In this document: positions 25,790-37,131 of the stretch, piece after piece
Layout: each line of letters starts with the position of its first letter
Numbering within the stretch: position 1 is the first letter of the stretch
Origin: Oscillospiraceae bacterium
Lineage (GTDB): Bacteria > Bacillota > Clostridia > Oscillospirales > Acutalibacteraceae
Length of the DNA: 64,000 nt
Direction of reading: 5' to 3'
Assembly: GCA_015066085.1 (NCBI GenBank)
Contig: SVPA01000005.1
Span: forward strand, 1-64,000
Program-made: the position numbers and the translations under genes
The notes under the pieces: model-generated
What the model saw: the letters and a program-made list of their open reading frames with translations, nothing else
The model's database searches: none
Told to the model about the DNA's origin: nothing

Positions 25790-27682
25790 TTGAAAAACAA
25801 CAAAAAGAACATTCGTAATGCTCTTCTATACCTTGGAATACCGATAATTTTTATTATTACTATCGTTATCGTTTCCTTTAGCGCCAAGCAGGTAGACAAG
25901 AAAACCTATTACGAGATGTATAATCTGATTAAAGATAACAAAATTTCGCAGTACAGTCTTAACCTGTATAACGGAAATCTTGAATATACCCTTCGTGAAA
26001 GCGGAGAGAAGTTCAAGTATACTGTTGCCGACCCGAGTATTTTCTACTCTGATATCAATGATATTGTTATGGAGCATAATGATACCGTTTTAAACGACGA
26101 TGACCCCACTAACGATAATCAGATAATCAAAATGGATTATGTAAGGGGAGGAGAGGCTTCCTGGATTGTAAGTCTGCTTCCCACCGTACTCCTTCTCGGC
26201 GCATTTGTGGTCTTCTGGATATTTATTATGCGCCGAATGAACAACTCAATGGGTATGGATAAAACCATGAGTTTCGGAAAGGCAAAAATCAAGAAAGCCG
26301 ACCCCAACAAAAAGACTACCTTTATTGATGTTGCGGGAGCAGATGAAGAAAAACAGGAACTCGAAGAAATTGTTGACTTCCTTAAAAGTCCCAAACGCTT
26401 TAACGACCTTGGGGCTAGAATTCCCAAAGGTGTTCTTCTTGTAGGTCCTCCCGGAACGGGTAAAACTCTTCTTGCCCGTGCGGTAGCAGGGGAGGCTGGA
26501 GTGCCCTTTTTCTCAATTTCGGGTTCCGACTTCGTTGAAATGTTTGTCGGTGTCGGAGCGTCCCGTGTCCGCGACCTTTTTGATGAGGCGAAGAAAAATG
26601 CTCCCTCTATTGTCTTTATCGACGAAATTGATGCTGTAGGCCGTCAGCGTGGTGCCGGTCTTGGCGGCGGTCACGACGAAAGAGAGCAGACCCTTAACCA
26701 ATTGCTTGTTGAAATGGACGGCTTTGGCGAAAACTCGGGAGTAATTGTTATGGCTGCAACCAACCGCCCCGATATTCTCGACCGCGCTCTTCTTCGTCCC
26801 GGCCGTTTCGACCGTCAGATTACCGTAAACTATCCCGACGCTAAAGGAAGAGAAGAAATCCTTAAGGTTCATTCCCGCGGAAAACCGCTGGGCCCCGATG
26901 TAAATCTTAAGGATATTGCCCACTCTACTTCAGGCTTTACGGGTGCCGACCTTGAAAATCTCTTAAACGAAGCGGCTTTACTTGCCGCCCGTGCGGGACT
27001 TAAGGCTATTACCCAGTCACAAATCGAAGAAGCAACAATCAAGGTTGTAATGGGAACCGAAAAGAAATCCCATGTAGTTAAGGATAAGGATAAAATGATA
27101 ACCTCCTACCACGAGGCAGGTCACGCTATTGTTTCTTATTTCCTTCCTACTCAGGACCCCGTTCATCAGATTTCTATAATTCCCAGAGGTATGGCGGCAG
27201 GATATACTATGTATCTTCCTACCGAAGAAAAGGGACACGTTTCAAAAGGTCAACTTACCGAGCAGATTTGTTCGCTACTCGGCGGCCGTGCTGCTGAACA
27301 ACTCACCCAGAACGATATCTGTACCGGTGCTTCTAACGATATGCAGCGTGCAACCGATATTGCTCGTAAAATGGTTACCAAGTACGGTATGAGCGAAAAA
27401 CTCGGCCTTGTCGTTTACGGAAATGACCAAAACGAAGTTTTCCTCGGCAGAGATTTCTCGTCAACACCTAACTACTCGGATAAAATTGCTTCAATGATTG
27501 ATGAAGAAATTGAAACGATTGTTATGACCCAGTATGATAAGGCTCTTGACATCCTTAAAAATAATATGGATAAACTAAATGAAATTGCCCGCGTTTTGTT
27601 TGCCGAAGAAAAGATTTCCGGCGAAGATTTCAGGGCTATAATGGAAGGCAAAACCGAAGAAACCACTGAAGTTACAGAATAA
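25790..27682 (+). CDS. ftsH: ATP-dependent zinc metalloprotease FtsH
   Basis: A membrane AAA+ protease for quality control. It has about 630 residues from TTG 25790 (10 nt after AAAGGA; GTG 25781 is the alternative). Two membrane helices (about 13-33 and 125-146) flank the external domain. AAA core: Walker A GPPGTGKT (about 220-227), Walker [26 protein letters not shown]. The protease has HEAGH (about 441-445) and the third zinc ligand in [14 protein letters not shown]. The C-terminus is acidic. A strong terminator follows. Confidence 0.96.
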   Translation: MKNNKKNIRNALLYLGIPIIFIITIVIVSFSAKQVDKKTYYEMYNLIKDNKISQYSLNLYNGNLEYTLRESGEKFKYTVADPSIFYSDINDIVMEHNDTVLNDDDPTNDNQIIKMDYVRGGEASWIVSLLPTVLLLGAFVVFWIFIMRRMNNSMGMDKTMSFGKAKIKKADPNKKTTFIDVAGADEEKQELEEIVDFLKSPKRFNDLGARIPKGVLLVGPPGTGKTLLARAVAGEAGVPFFSISGSDFVEMFVGVGASRVRDLFDEAKKNAPSIVFIDEIDAVGRQRGAGLGGGHDEREQTLNQLLVEMDGFGENSGVIVMAATNRPDILDRALLRPGRFDRQITVNYPDAKGREEILKVHSRGKPLGPDVNLKDIAHSTSGFTGADLENLLNEAALLAARAGLKAITQSQIEEATIKVVMGTEKKSHVVKDKDKMITSYHEAGHAIVSYFLPTQDPVHQISIIPRGMAAGYTMYLPTEEKGHVSKGQLTEQICSLLGGRAAEQLTQNDICTGASNDMQRATDIARKMVTKYGMSEKLGLVVYGNDQNEVFLGRDFSSTPNYSDKIASMIDEEIETIVMTQYDKALDILKNNMDKLNEIARVLFAEEKISGEDFRAIMEGKTEETTEVTE

Positions 27683-27707
27683 TAATTTGTATTACCCTCT
27701 AAAAGTT

Positions 27708-27743
27708 AAAACCTCGATAGGCGATTGCCTATCGAGGTTTTTT
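27708..27743 (+). terminator. rho-independent terminator after ftsH
   Basis: A perfect 15-bp stem (27708-27722 with 27727-27741) with a 4-nt loop and T-run. The A-run at the 5' side could also serve the minus-strand gene that ends at 27759. Confidence 0.9.
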
Positions 27744-27758
27744 AGTTGAATGCTTTTA

Positions 27759-28085
27759 TTATTTTTTGGAATTTACAATTTCGTCATATCTATCTTGAGA
27801 AAGAAGTATAACTGTACCTGTACCGTACCAGTTAATGTTATCATCATAGGATAGCAACATAGAACGAAACCAACCGGTAGATTTTTGTCCGTACTTAAAG
27901 TCCATTACTGCATTTCCGCCCATTTTACGAGCCTTTACAGCAAGTTGGTCTTTAACCACGTCCAAACCTTTCAGTTGCTGATTATAAAAACCTTCTTTTT
28001 TATATTCCACACTGCCGATTCTTTTGGCATCGGGCTCGGCTCCCTCAATAAAAATAACGCCATTATGTACGGTGGTGTATGCCAT
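27759..28085 (-). CDS. hypothetical protein, second gene of a small minus-strand pair
   Basis: A 108-residue cytosolic protein. The central stretch AVKARKMGGNAVMDFKYG recalls the alternating pattern of YbjQ-like small domains (helix, then GANAV-type turn and strand), but the match is too weak to assign. Its ATG overlaps the stop of the preceding DUF4177-like gene (TAATG), so the two are made together. The C-terminal GTGTVILLSQDRYDEIV resembles a beta-strand plus helix. The function is unknown. Confidence 0.6.
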   Translation of the reverse strand: MAYTTVHNGVIFIEGAEPDAKRIGSVEYKKEGFYNQQLKGLDVVKDQLAVKARKMGGNAVMDFKYGQKSTGWFRSMLLSYDDNINWYGTGTVILLSQDRYDEIVNSKK

Positions 28086-28276
28086 TATACTTCACGCTCC
28101 AAAATAATCAGACATTCTTCGCGAGGACCGCCAAAGCCGGGAATTTGTGCAGTAGTAGCCGTCTTAACTTCCCAACCTTGATTTGCATAACTGTTGATAG
28201 CCTGCTCTAAAACGGCAGGGTCAAACTTACCGGAAAACCATTTGTCCTTTTGTGTTAAAACTTTGTACTCTTTCAT
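28085..28276 (-). CDS. DUF4177-like small protein
   Basis: A 63-residue protein, MKEYKVLTQKD at the start and GWEVKT in the middle, fitting the DUF4177 pattern (YKV strand, helix with LEQAINSYANQGWE, two more strands). The start at 28276 is chosen for its GGAGGGG site; an ATG at 28312 is not supported. It is followed, with one base overlapping, by the 108-residue gene. The role of DUF4177 proteins is unknown to me. It has a consensus promoter reading away from rpoB. Confidence 0.7.
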   Translation of the reverse strand: MKEYKVLTQKDKWFSGKFDPAVLEQAINSYANQGWEVKTATTAQIPGFGGPREECLIILEREV

Positions 28277-28332
28277 TTGTAATACCCCTCCTTTTAAATT
28301 AGTCATCGTCACAAGAACAATTGACTATTTTT

Positions 28333-28361
28333 AGTGTAACATATGGCTTTTTAGTTGTCAA
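28333..28361 (-). promoter_or_regulatory. sigma-A promoter for the DUF4177 gene pair
   Basis: On the minus strand a perfect TTGACA (28356-28361), 17-nt spacer and TACACT (28333-28338), about 57 nt before the DUF4177 start. It diverges from the rpoB promoter. Confidence 0.7.
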
Positions 28362-28439
28362 CCTTGGATACCGTGTGTATTGCCTTTTATCAAACTGATA
28401 TTATTTTATTTATTTTTTGGTATTTTTTTGAAATAGGTC

Positions 28440-28468
28440 TTGACAACGACCCGTGAGGCTTGTATAAT
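28440..28468 (+). promoter_or_regulatory. perfect-consensus sigma-A promoter for rpoBC
   Basis: TTGACA (28440-28445), exactly 17 nt, TATAAT (28463-28468). Transcription should start near 28475, right at the first paired base of the folded leader. The stretch 28362-28439 before it shows nothing further. Confidence 0.9.
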
Positions 28469-28476
28469 ATGTAATT

Positions 28477-28581
28477 ACTGATACTGGGTCAATATGGGCT
28501 TTTCTGCCCTTTCGAGCCCCTCGAAAGCGACAAAAAGTGACCTTTTTTGGCCATCAGTCTTGCGGTGCGGATGGTCCGCAC
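28477..28581 (+). promoter_or_regulatory. structured 5' leader of rpoB
   Basis: The leader folds into nested stems. A closing stem ACTGAT (28477-28482) pairs with ATCAGT (28553-28558). Inside it GGTCA (28487-28491) pairs with TGACC (28538-28542). Within that are GGGC/GCCC (28496-28499 with 28506-28509), which competes at one base with an 8-bp hairpin 28509-28516 with 28520-28527. A separate perfect 7-bp hairpin (28565-28571 with 28575-28581) ends 20 nt before the AAGGAG ribosome site. No T-run follows, so translational or processing control is more likely than attenuation. It could be a diverged L10-type leader, but no rplJ is present. Confidence 0.5.
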
Positions 28582-28608
28582 AGAATTAATAAGGAGTGAT
28601 TAAAGCTT

Positions 28609-31600
28609 ATGGCATCTGAAGCAATGGTAAAGCCGGTTCAGCTTGGCAAAAACACTCGTATGAGTTTCTCCAAAATCAATGAAGTTATTGATATGCCTAA
28701 CCTCATTGAAATTCAGAAAGACTCGTATAAGTGGTTTGTGGAAGAAGGTCTTAAAGAGGCTCTTTCTGATATGTCTTCCATAACCGATTATACCGGTAAT
28801 CTTGTGCTTGATTTCATTGACTACCGTCTTGATGAGAAGCCGAAGTATGATGTAACGGAGTGTAAAGCGAGAGATACGACATACGCTGCACCTCTGCGTG
28901 TAAAAGCCCGTCTTTTAAATAACGAAACGGGTGAAATTAAAGAAAGCGAAGTTTTCCTTGGCGATTTCCCGATAATGACCGAGTCGGGCACCTTTGTAAT
29001 AAATGGTGCCGAACGTGCAATTGTTTCCCAACTTGTTCGTTCTCCCGGCGCATATTACGGCCTTAAAATTGAGGAAAAAACCGGTAAAAAACTCTTTAAT
29101 TCAACCATCATACCCAACCGTGGCGCTTGGCTTGAATATGAAACCGATTTAAGCGATGTTCTTTATGTAAGAATTGATAAAAACCGTAAGCTTCCCCTCA
29201 CTACCTTTGTTCGTGCTTTAGGCGTTGCAACAAACGAAGAAATCCGTCAACTTTTAGGTGACGAAGAGCGTCTTGCTGCAACCCTCGATAAAGATACCAC
29301 CAACAATGTAGACGATGCCCTTATCGAAGTTTACAAAAAACTCCGTCCGGGTGAGCCTGCAACCGTTGAGGGTGCTCAGAGTTATCTGGCTCAACTTTTC
29401 TATGACGAGAGAAGATATGACCTTTCTCGCGTAGGACGCTATAAATATAATAAGAAATTCAGCCTTGCCCCCCGTATAATCGGCAAGGTGCTTTCTCGTG
29501 CTATTGTTGACGATATGACAGGCGAACTTCTTGCTGAGCCCGAAGAGGTTATCACAAAGGATAAGGCTATCCTTCTCGAAAAGAAGGGTGTCAGTGAGGC
29601 TTATGTCAAGGTTGAAGATGTAAACGGTACTGTTAGAGAACTTAAAATCCTCACTAACGGTATGGTTGATATTGCCGATTTTGTATCCTTTGATACCAAG
29701 GCTCTCGGCGTTAACGAAAACGTTTCCTTCCGTGTGCTTAAAGAAATTCTTGAAAACAACACTACCGAGGAAGAAATCTCCGAGGCAATCAAGGTTAACC
29801 TCTCTGCCCTTATGCCTAAACACATAACCGCAGAAGATATCTTTGCTTCCGTAAACTACTTTATAAATCTTCCTTATGATATCGGTACTACCGATGATAT
29901 CGACCATCTTGGAAACCGTCGTATCCGTTCTGTAGGAGAACTTCTCCAGAATCAGTTCAGAATTGGTTTCTCCCGAATGGAAAGAGTAGTCCGTGAGAAA
30001 ATGGCTCTTCAGGCTCAAGATGTAGACTCCATCACTCCTCAGTCTTTAATCAATATCCGTCCTGTTGTTGCTGCAATTAAAGAGTTCTTTGGCTCTTCGC
30101 CCCTTTCTCAGTTTATGGACCAGACCAATCCGCTTTCGGAACTTACCCATAAGCGCCGTCTGTCTGCTCTCGGTCCCGGAGGACTTTCCCGTGACCGTGC
30201 TTCCTTCGAAGTTCGTGACGTTCACTATACCCATTATGGCCGTATGTGTCCTATCGAAACTCCTGAAGGACCCAACATCGGACTTATTTCCTATCTTGCA
30301 ACCTTTGCAAGAATCAATGAATATGGCTTTATCGAGGCTCCCTACCGCCGTGTCGATAAAAAGACCGGTAAGGTGCTTGACGAAGTTGTATATATGACTG
30401 CTGATACCGAGGACGAGTATGTAATTGCCCAGGCAAATGAGCCTCTTGACGAAAATGGTCATTTTGTCCGTTCAAGAGTAAACGTACGCCATCGTGATGA
30501 CTTCCTTGAAATCGCACCTTCCGAGGTCGACTTTATGGACGTTTCGCCTAAAATGGTTGTTTCGGTTGCTACCGCAATGATACCCTTCCTTGAAAACGAC
30601 GATACCAACCGTGCACTCATGGGCTCTAACATGCAGAAGCAGGCAGTTCCGCTTCTCGTTACCGAAAGCCCCTTTGTCGGAACAGGTATTGAATATAAGG
30701 CTGCTGTTGACTCGGGTGTTGTTGTTCTCGCAAAACGTGCAGGTACCGTTGTAACTGCCGCCGCTGACAAAATTGTTATCCGTGCTAAAAACGGCGAGGT
30801 TGATGAGTATGAACTTATCAAATTCCTCCGTTCTAACCACGGAACCTGTATAAATCAGCGTCCCATTGTTGCTGTAGGACAAAAGGTTGAAGAAGGCGAA
30901 GTAATCGCCGACGGTCCTGCAACCGATAACGGAGAAATCTCCCTCGGCCGTAACGCCCTTATTGGATTTATGACCTGGGAAGGTTATAACTACGAGGACG
31001 CCGTTCTCATAAACGAAAAACTTGTCCGTGAGGATATGTATACTTCTATTCATATTGAAGAGTATGAAATTGAAGCCAGAGATACAAAACTCGGACCTGA
31101 AGAAATTACCAGAGATATCCCCAACGTCGGCGAAGATGCTCTTAAAGACCTCGATGAGAGAGGAATTATCCGCATCGGTGCTGAGGTTACCGCAGGAGAT
31201 ATCCTTGTCGGTAAGGTTACTCCCAAGGGCGAAACCGAACTTACCGCTGAAGAACGCCTTCTTCGTGCAATCTTCGGCGAAAAGGCTAGGGAAGTGCGTG
31301 ATACTTCTCTTCGTGTACCCCACGGCGAGTATGGTACTATTGTTGATGTTAAGGTTTTCTCTCGTGAGAATTCTTCCGAACTTTCCCCCGGTGTAAACCT
31401 TGTTGTTCGTTGCTATATTGCTCAGAAGAGAAAAATCTCTGTCGGCGATAAGATGGCCGGTCGTCACGGAAATAAGGGTGTTGTATCTCGTATTCTCCCC
31501 AGTGAAGATATGCCCTTCCTTCCCGACGGAACTCCGCTTGATATCGTTCTTAACCCCCTCGGCGTTCCTTCCCGTATGAATATCGGACAGGTTCTCGAGG

Positions 31601-32310
31601 TTAACCTCGGCTACGCTTGTAAGGCTCTCGGTTGGCATATTGCTACCCCCGTATTCGACGGTGCTCACGAAGCCGATATCCGTGAGTGTCTGAAAATGGC
31701 AGGCTTCAGAGAAGACGGAAAAACTCAACTCTTCGACGGCCGTACCGGCGAACCTTTTGATAACCCGGTAACCGTTGGATATATGTATTATCTCAAACTG
31801 CATCATCTTGTTGATGATAAGATTCATGCCCGTTCTACCGGTCCTTACTCTCTCGTTACCCAACAGCCTCTCGGCGGTAAGGCTCAGTTCGGCGGACAGC
31901 GTTTCGGTGAAATGGAAGTTTGGGCGCTTGAAGCATATGGCGCTGCCTACACTCTCCAGGAAATCTTAACCGTTAAATCTGACGACGTTGTTGGACGTGT
32001 TAAGACCTACGAATCTATCGTTAAGGGTCAGAACGTTCCTACTCCCGGTGTTCCTGAATCTTTCAAGGTTCTTATTAAGGAACTTCAGTCTTTAGGCCTT
32101 GATGTTAAGGTTCTTGACAAAGAAAAGCAAGAAATCGACCTTAAACAAACCTTTGAAGAAGACGAAGAACTCGGACTCACCCCACCGGTGTTTACCGAGG
32201 AACTAACCGAAAATGTTATGGACGACATGACAGGATTTGGCGAGGTTGATGAAACCGGCGAATATGTTGCTTCTGCACAAGAAGAAACTTATTCTGATGA
32301 TGAAGAATAA
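28609..32310 (+). CDS. rpoB: RNA polymerase beta subunit
   Basis: The 1233-residue catalytic subunit that with beta-prime forms the active centre. Conserved blocks: the rifampicin-pocket stretch [20 protein letters not shown] (about 490-509), [19 protein letters not shown], and the C-terminal clamp-binding [24 protein letters not shown], described here in parts. The length fits Clostridia. It is separated from the usual upstream rplKAJL genes and has its own promoter and leader. rpoC follows after 18 nt with a TAAGGAGG site. The C-terminal tail is acidic. Confidence 0.98.
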   Translation: MASEAMVKPVQLGKNTRMSFSKINEVIDMPNLIEIQKDSYKWFVEEGLKEALSDMSSITDYTGNLVLDFIDYRLDEKPKYDVTECKARDTTYAAPLRVKARLLNNETGEIKESEVFLGDFPIMTESGTFVINGAERAIVSQLVRSPGAYYGLKIEEKTGKKLFNSTIIPNRGAWLEYETDLSDVLYVRIDKNRKLPLTTFVRALGVATNEEIRQLLGDEERLAATLDKDTTNNVDDALIEVYKKLRPGEPATVEGAQSYLAQLFYDERRYDLSRVGRYKYNKKFSLAPRIIGKVLSRAIVDDMTGELLAEPEEVITKDKAILLEKKGVSEAYVKVEDVNGTVRELKILTNGMVDIADFVSFDTKALGVNENVSFRVLKEILENNTTEEEISEAIKVNLSALMPKHITAEDIFASVNYFINLPYDIGTTDDIDHLGNRRIRSVGELLQNQFRIGFSRMERVVREKMALQAQDVDSITPQSLINIRPVVAAIKEFFGSSPLSQFMDQTNPLSELTHKRRLSALGPGGLSRDRASFEVRDVHYTHYGRMCPIETPEGPNIGLISYLATFARINEYGFIEAPYRRVDKKTGKVLDEVVYMTADTEDEYVIAQANEPLDENGHFVRSRVNVRHRDDFLEIAPSEVDFMDVSPKMVVSVATAMIPFLENDDTNRALMGSNMQKQAVPLLVTESPFVGTGIEYKAAVDSGVVVLAKRAGTVVTAAADKIVIRAKNGEVDEYELIKFLRSNHGTCINQRPIVAVGQKVEEGEVIADGPATDNGEISLGRNALIGFMTWEGYNYEDAVLINEKLVREDMYTSIHIEEYEIEARDTKLGPEEITRDIPNVGEDALKDLDERGIIRIGAEVTAGDILVGKVTPKGETELTAEERLLRAIFGEKAREVRDTSLRVPHGEYGTIVDVKVFSRENSSELSPGVNLVVRCYIAQKRKISVGDKMAGRHGNKGVVSRILPSEDMPFLPDGTPLDIVLNPLGVPSRMNIGQVLEVNLGYACKALGWHIATPVFDGAHEADIRECLKMAGFREDGKTQLFDGRTGEPFDNPVTVGYMYYLKLHHLVDDKIHARSTGPYSLVTQQPLGGKAQFGGQRFGEMEVWALEAYGAAYTLQEILTVKSDDVVGRVKTYESIVKGQNVPTPGVPESFKVLIKELQSLGLDVKVLDKEKQEIDLKQTFEEDEELGLTPPVFTEELTENVMDDMTGFGEVDETGEYVASAQEETYSDDEE

Positions 32311-32328
32311 TAAGGAGGAAACGAAATC

Positions 32329-35300
32329 ATGGAAAATATCGAATTTGAATCAATAAAAATTGGTCTCGCTTCTCCTGAACAGATAAGAAGTTGGTCATAC
32401 GGCGAGGTTACCAAACCCGAAACCATTAACTACAGAACCTTAAAACCTGAACAGGGCGGTCTTTTCTGCGAACGTATTTTCGGACCCCAGAAAGACTGGG
32501 AGTGCCACTGCGGAAAGTATAAGAGAATTCGCTATAAGGGCAAGGTTTGTGAGCGTTGCGGAGTAGAGGTTACTCGTGCAAAAGTACGCCGTGAGCGTAT
32601 GGGTTCAATTGAACTTGCTGCTCCCGTATCTCATATTTGGTACTATAAGACAATTCCCTCAAGAATGGGTCTTGCTCTTGATATCTCCCCCAAAGCACTT
32701 GAACAGGTTCTTTATTTCTCAAAGTATATAGTTACCGACCCCGGTAACACTCCTATTGAGAAGAAATCTCTCTTAAACGAAAAACAGTACCGCGATATGC
32801 GTGAACTTTATGAAGATGATTTCAAGGCAGGAATGGGTGCTGAAGCAATCAAGGAACTTCTTTGTGAAATCGACCTTGATGCAACCTGTACTGAACTCCG
32901 TGAAGAACTTGAAACCGCTTCAGGTCAAAAAAGACTTCGTATCTTTAAGCGTCTTGAGGTTTTAGAGGCTTTCCGTGCTTCAGGAAACCGCCCCGAATGG
33001 ATGATTCTCGATGTAATTCCGGTAATTCCTCCGGATTTACGTCCTATGGTTCAACTTGACGGTGGCCGTTTTGCAACCTCCGACCTTAACGACCTTTACA
33101 GACGTGTTATTAACCGTAATAACCGCCTTAAAAGACTTTTGGAACTCGGAGCCCCCGATATTATTGTTAGAAACGAAAAGAGAATGCTTCAGGAAGCCGT
33201 TGACGCCCTTATCGACAACGGCAGAAGAGGTAAAGCAGTTACCGGTCCTAATAACCGCGCTCTTAAATCTCTTTCCGATATGCTTAAAGGTAAGCAGGGT
33301 CGTTTCCGTCAGAACCTTCTCGGTAAGCGTGTTGACTATTCCGGTCGTTCGGTTATCGTTGTAGGCCCTGAACTTAAAATGTACCAGTGCGGACTTCCTA
33401 AAGAAATGGCTCTTGAACTCTTCAAACCCTTCGTAATGAAGCGTCTTGTTGAAACCAAAGAAGCAACTAACATTAAAACGGCTCGTAAAATGGTTGAACG
33501 CGCCTCTTCTGAAATCTGGGATGCGCTCGAAACCGTAATTAAAGAACATCCCGTTCTTTTAAACCGTGCTCCTACACTTCACCGTTTAGGTATTCAGGCG
33601 TTCGAGCCGGTTCTCGTAGAAGGTAAAGCAATTAAACTCCATCCTCTTGTATGTACCGCATACAACGCCGACTTCGACGGTGACCAGATGGCAGTTCACG
33701 TACCCCTTTCTGCAGAGGCTCAGGCAGAAGCCCGTTTCTTAATGCTTGCTGCCAACAACCTTCTTAAACCCTCTGATGGTAAGCCTGTTGCCGTTCCTAC
33801 TCAGGATATGGTGCTCGGTTCTTACTATCTTACCCTTGTTAAAGCCGACGAACCCGGCGCAAACAAGGTGTTTAAGGATAAGGACGAAGCCATTATGGCT
33901 TATAACGACGGCGTTGTCGGTCTCCACGCTCCTATCCGCGTTCGTTTTGTTAAGGACGGCGTTTCCAAACTCGTTTGGTGTACTGTTGGCTTCCTTATCT
34001 TTAACGAATCTATCCCTCAGGATATCGGTTTTGTTGACAGAACTGACCCTGAACACATTTTGGACCTTGAAATTTGCTATAAGGTTAAAGATGCAACTAA
34101 ACTCACCGTTGATTCCAACGATGATGTTATTCAGAACAAGGTTGGAAAGAAACAACTCGGTAAAATTATCGACGCTTGTATCGCTAAACACGGAACAAGT
34201 AAAGCCGCTATCGTTCTTGATAATGTTAAAGCTACCGGCTTTAAGTTCTCTACCAAGGGTGCAATTACTGTTTCGGTTGTAGACGCTGTAATTCCTCCCA
34301 TCAAGGCACAACTTATTGCCGATGCAGAGGCTCAGATTGATAAAGTAAACCGTAGTTTCAACCGCGGACTTATCAATAAGGACGAAAAGAGCCGCCACGT
34401 AATCGAAATCTGGAATAAGACTTCCGAAGACGTAGGTAACGCCCTTAAAGACCACCTTGATGAATTCAACCCCATCTTTATGATGGCAGATTCGGGCGCC
34501 CGTGGTTCTATGGCTCAGATTCGTCAGCTCGCAGGTATGCGCGGACTTATTTCGAATACCGCAGGTAAGGTTATCGAAGTTCCTATTCGTGATAGTTACC
34601 GTGAAGGTCTTAACGTTCAGGAATACTTCATTTCTTCCCGTGGTGCTCGTAAAGGTCTTGCCGATACCGCTCTTCGTACCGCCGACTCGGGTTATTTGAC
34701 CCGTCGTCTTGTTGACGTTGCTCAAGATGTTATTATTCGTGATGAAGATTGCGGAACCGAAAGCGGTCTCGAAATCTCCTCTATTATGGACGGAAACCAC
34801 GAAATCGAAAAACTCAGCGAACGTCTTGTGGGCAGATATCTGCTTAATGACTTTGTTGATGAGAAAACGGGCGAAATCCTTGTTAGCAAGGAAACTATGA
34901 TGACCCTTGCCGATGCAGAGAAAATTGTTGCAACAGGCGTAGAAAAGGTAACAATACGCTCAATTCTTACCTGCCACAGCCACCACGGCGTATGTATCAA
35001 GTGTTACGGAAGCAACCTTGCAACCGGAAGACCTGTAACCGTTGGTGAAGCAGTTGGTATCGTTGCCGCTCAGTCTATCGGTGAACCCGGTACCCAGCTT
35101 ACAATGCGTACCTTCCATACCGGCGGTATCGCATCTACCGAAGATATTACTCAGGGTCTTCCCCGAGTTGAAGAACTCTTCGAAGCAAGACGTCCTAAGC
35201 GTTGCGGTCTTATTGCTAAAATTGACGGACGTGTTCGTATTGCCGAAGAAAAGCGTTCTAATGTAATCATTATTACTGATGATGAAAATGTTAGAGAAGA

Positions 35301-35922
35301 AAAGGTAGTAATTCCTTACGGTATTCGTCCTTTGGTTGCCGAAGGCGACAAGGTTAAAGCGGGTGACCTGCTTATCCCCGGTGCTAAATATCCTCAGGAT
35401 ATTCTCGAAGCCCAAGGACCTGAATCCGTTCAGAATTATATTATTGCTGAAATTCAGAACGCTTACAGAACCCAGGGTGTTGATATCAATGATAAGCACA
35501 TTGAGGTTATTATCCGTCAGATGATGAGAAAATTCGTAATTACCGACCCGGGCTCAACCGAACTTCTTCAGGGCGTAAGTTACGAGTTGGCAGAAGTGCT
35601 TAAAGCAAACAGAGAAATTGCTGACCGTATTAATGCAGGGGAGGAGAACCTTGTAAAAGCCTCCTACAATCAGACCTTGCTTGGTATTACCAAAGCATCT
35701 CTTGCTACCGAATCCTTCCTTTCTGCTGCGTCCTTCCAGGAAACCACCAAGGTTCTTACTGAAGCCGCTATCAAGGGTAAGGAAGACCCGCTCTTCGGAC
35801 TTAAAGAAAACGTTATAATCGGTAAACTCGTTCCTGCCGGAACCGGAATGAAAATGGCTTTAGAGGACGAAGTTACCGAAACTGTCGAGACTTTTGAAGC
35901 CGAAGAAGCAACCGCAGAATAA
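32329..35922 (+). CDS. rpoC: RNA polymerase beta-prime subunit
   Basis: A 1197-residue subunit. The N-terminal zinc site has CHCGKYKR and CERCG (about 60-82). The catalytic Mg site is [12 protein letters not shown] (about 445-456). The bridge helix/trigger-loop regions include [23 protein letters not shown], here named in part. The second zinc site is [13 protein letters not shown] near 885-897. It lies directly downstream of rpoB and upstream of a new promoter for rpsL. No intein or split is seen. Confidence 0.98.
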   Translation: MENIEFESIKIGLASPEQIRSWSYGEVTKPETINYRTLKPEQGGLFCERIFGPQKDWECHCGKYKRIRYKGKVCERCGVEVTRAKVRRERMGSIELAAPVSHIWYYKTIPSRMGLALDISPKALEQVLYFSKYIVTDPGNTPIEKKSLLNEKQYRDMRELYEDDFKAGMGAEAIKELLCEIDLDATCTELREELETASGQKRLRIFKRLEVLEAFRASGNRPEWMILDVIPVIPPDLRPMVQLDGGRFATSDLNDLYRRVINRNNRLKRLLELGAPDIIVRNEKRMLQEAVDALIDNGRRGKAVTGPNNRALKSLSDMLKGKQGRFRQNLLGKRVDYSGRSVIVVGPELKMYQCGLPKEMALELFKPFVMKRLVETKEATNIKTARKMVERASSEIWDALETVIKEHPVLLNRAPTLHRLGIQAFEPVLVEGKAIKLHPLVCTAYNADFDGDQMAVHVPLSAEAQAEARFLMLAANNLLKPSDGKPVAVPTQDMVLGSYYLTLVKADEPGANKVFKDKDEAIMAYNDGVVGLHAPIRVRFVKDGVSKLVWCTVGFLIFNESIPQDIGFVDRTDPEHILDLEICYKVKDATKLTVDSNDDVIQNKVGKKQLGKIIDACIAKHGTSKAAIVLDNVKATGFKFSTKGAITVSVVDAVIPPIKAQLIADAEAQIDKVNRSFNRGLINKDEKSRHVIEIWNKTSEDVGNALKDHLDEFNPIFMMADSGARGSMAQIRQLAGMRGLISNTAGKVIEVPIRDSYREGLNVQEYFISSRGARKGLADTALRTADSGYLTRRLVDVAQDVIIRDEDCGTESGLEISSIMDGNHEIEKLSERLVGRYLLNDFVDEKTGEILVSKETMMTLADAEKIVATGVEKVTIRSILTCHSHHGVCIKCYGSNLATGRPVTVGEAVGIVAAQSIGEPGTQLTMRTFHTGGIASTEDITQGLPRVEELFEARRPKRCGLIAKIDGRVRIAEEKRSNVIIITDDENVREEKVVIPYGIRPLVAEGDKVKAGDLLIPGAKYPQDILEAQGPESVQNYIIAEIQNAYRTQGVDINDKHIEVIIRQMMRKFVITDPGSTELLQGVSYELAEVLKANREIADRINAGEENLVKASYNQTLLGITKASLATESFLSAASFQETTKVLTEAAIKGKEDPLFGLKENVIIGKLVPAGTGMKMALEDEVTETVETFEAEEATAE

Positions 35923-35934
35923 AGCAAAAAATTG

Positions 35935-35963
35935 TTGACTTTCTTGTTTTCAGGTGTTAAAAT
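35935..35963 (+). promoter_or_regulatory. sigma-A promoter for rpsL-rpsG-fusA
   Basis: TTGACT (35935-35940), 17-nt spacer, TAAAAT (35958-35963), between rpoC and rpsL. Confidence 0.75.
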
Positions 35964-36010
35964 ATTTTATTGTGTGGGAATGCGGCCTTAAACCGCAAAA
36001 TCAAGATATA

Positions 36011-36037
36011 ACGCATACGGAGTCTCTCCGTATGCGT
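36011..36037 (+). promoter_or_regulatory. perfect 12-bp hairpin in the rpsL leader
   Basis: Bases 36011-36022 pair perfectly with 36026-36037 around a 3-nt loop. No T-run follows, so it is not a usual terminator. It ends about 20 nt before the AAGGAGG ribosome site, placing it well for ribosomal-protein feedback or mRNA stability. Confidence 0.6.
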
Positions 36038-36066
36038 GATATACATTTTATTTAAGGAGGTGCGAT

Positions 36067-36489
36067 ATGCCGACCTTTAACCAGTTAGTACGTAGCGGAA
36101 GAGAATCCGTTGAGAAAAAGGCTAAGGCTCCTGCGCTCTTAAAGGGTTACAACTCTATGAAGCGCACTTTAACCGATAATGATTCTCCTCAAAAGCGTGG
36201 TGTATGTACTGCCGTTAAGACCACAAGTCCTAAGAAGCCTAACTCTGCTCTTCGTAAAATTGCCAGAGTTCGTCTTTCTAACGGAATCGAAGTTTCTGCT
36301 TATATTCCCGGAATTGGTCATAACCTGCAGGAGCATAGCGTTGTGCTTATCCGCGGCGGTCGTGTTAAGGACTTACCTGGTGTGCGTTACCATATCATCC
36401 GTGGCTCATTAGATGCTCAGGGTGTTGCTAAACGTATGCAATCTCGTTCTAAATACGGCGCAAAGCGTCCTAAGGCAGGCGCAAAGTAA
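36067..36489 (+). CDS. rpsL: 30S ribosomal protein S12
   Basis: A 140-residue S12 at the decoding centre. Seen are [11 protein letters not shown], the streptomycin-site loop [13 protein letters not shown] (about 52-64; the Lys residues of the sensitive form are present), [28 protein letters not shown] in pieces, and a basic tail. The start is ATG behind AAGGAGG. It opens the str-type cluster rpsL-rpsG-fusA-tuf. Confidence 0.97.
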   Translation: MPTFNQLVRSGRESVEKKAKAPALLKGYNSMKRTLTDNDSPQKRGVCTAVKTTSPKKPNSALRKIARVRLSNGIEVSAYIPGIGHNLQEHSVVLIRGGRVKDLPGVRYHIIRGSLDAQGVAKRMQSRSKYGAKRPKAGAK

Positions 36490-36624
36490 GTTTGAAATTA
36501 TCCTAAATAATTCAAGCTGCATTTTATCAAGCGGCGTTTATATATAATACGCCTTGCTTGGTACAAACGGGAAAGAAATTACTCGAGTACCTATGATATC
36601 ATTATTGTGAAGGAGGGAAGAGAA

Positions 36625-37095
36625 GTGCCAAGAAGAGGTTTTGTTGCAAAACGTGACGTTTTGCCCGATCCGGTATACAACTCTAAAATTGTTACCCGTC
36701 TTATCAACAACATCATGCTTGACGGTAAGAAGGGCGTAGCACAGAAGATTGTATATGGTGCTTTTGAAATCATTAACGAAAAGACAGGAAAAGAACCCCT
36801 TGAGGTTTTCGAAGAGGCTATGGAAAACGTAATGCCTCAACTCGAAGTTAAGGCTGTCCGTAAGGGCGGTGCTACCTATCAGGTTCCTTTTGAGGTTCGT
36901 CCTGAAAGAAAGCAGACTTTAGGTCTTCGTTGGCTCACTGCTTACAGCCGTAAGCGTAACGAGAGAACAATGAAGGAAAGACTTGCTGGCGAAATTCTTG
37001 ATGCTGTTAACGGTGTTGGCGGCGCTGCTAAGAAGCGTGAAGACACTCATAAAATGGCTGAAGCAAATAAGGCTTTCGCACACTACAGATGGTAA
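36625..37095 (+). CDS. rpsG: 30S ribosomal protein S7
   Basis: A 156-residue S7, the primary assembly protein of the 30S head. The start is GTG 36625 ([10 protein letters not shown] follows the initiator), 7 nt after GAAGGAGGG. An in-frame ATG at 36607 lies inside that ribosome site and would add six residues not found in the family. Motifs: [15 protein letters not shown] and the C-terminal [15 protein letters not shown]. The 135-nt gap to rpsL holds a weak hairpin (ggcgt...acgcc near 36533-36553) but no clear promoter. Confidence 0.97.
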   Translation: MPRRGFVAKRDVLPDPVYNSKIVTRLINNIMLDGKKGVAQKIVYGAFEIINEKTGKEPLEVFEEAMENVMPQLEVKAVRKGGATYQVPFEVRPERKQTLGLRWLTAYSRKRNERTMKERLAGEILDAVNGVGGAAKKREDTHKMAEANKAFAHYRW

Positions 37096-37131
37096 TTTAT
37101 TAATACTGATTTTTCTTAAAAGGAGTATATT

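Noticed and set aside
28477..28581. Standard L10 (rplJ) leader
   Set aside because: There is no rplJ or rplL downstream, and I cannot confirm the L10 consensus by eye; left as an open possibility.
36011..36037. Terminator between rpoC and rpsL
   Set aside because: The stem is perfect but no T-run follows and a promoter lies upstream of it, so it belongs to the rpsL leader.
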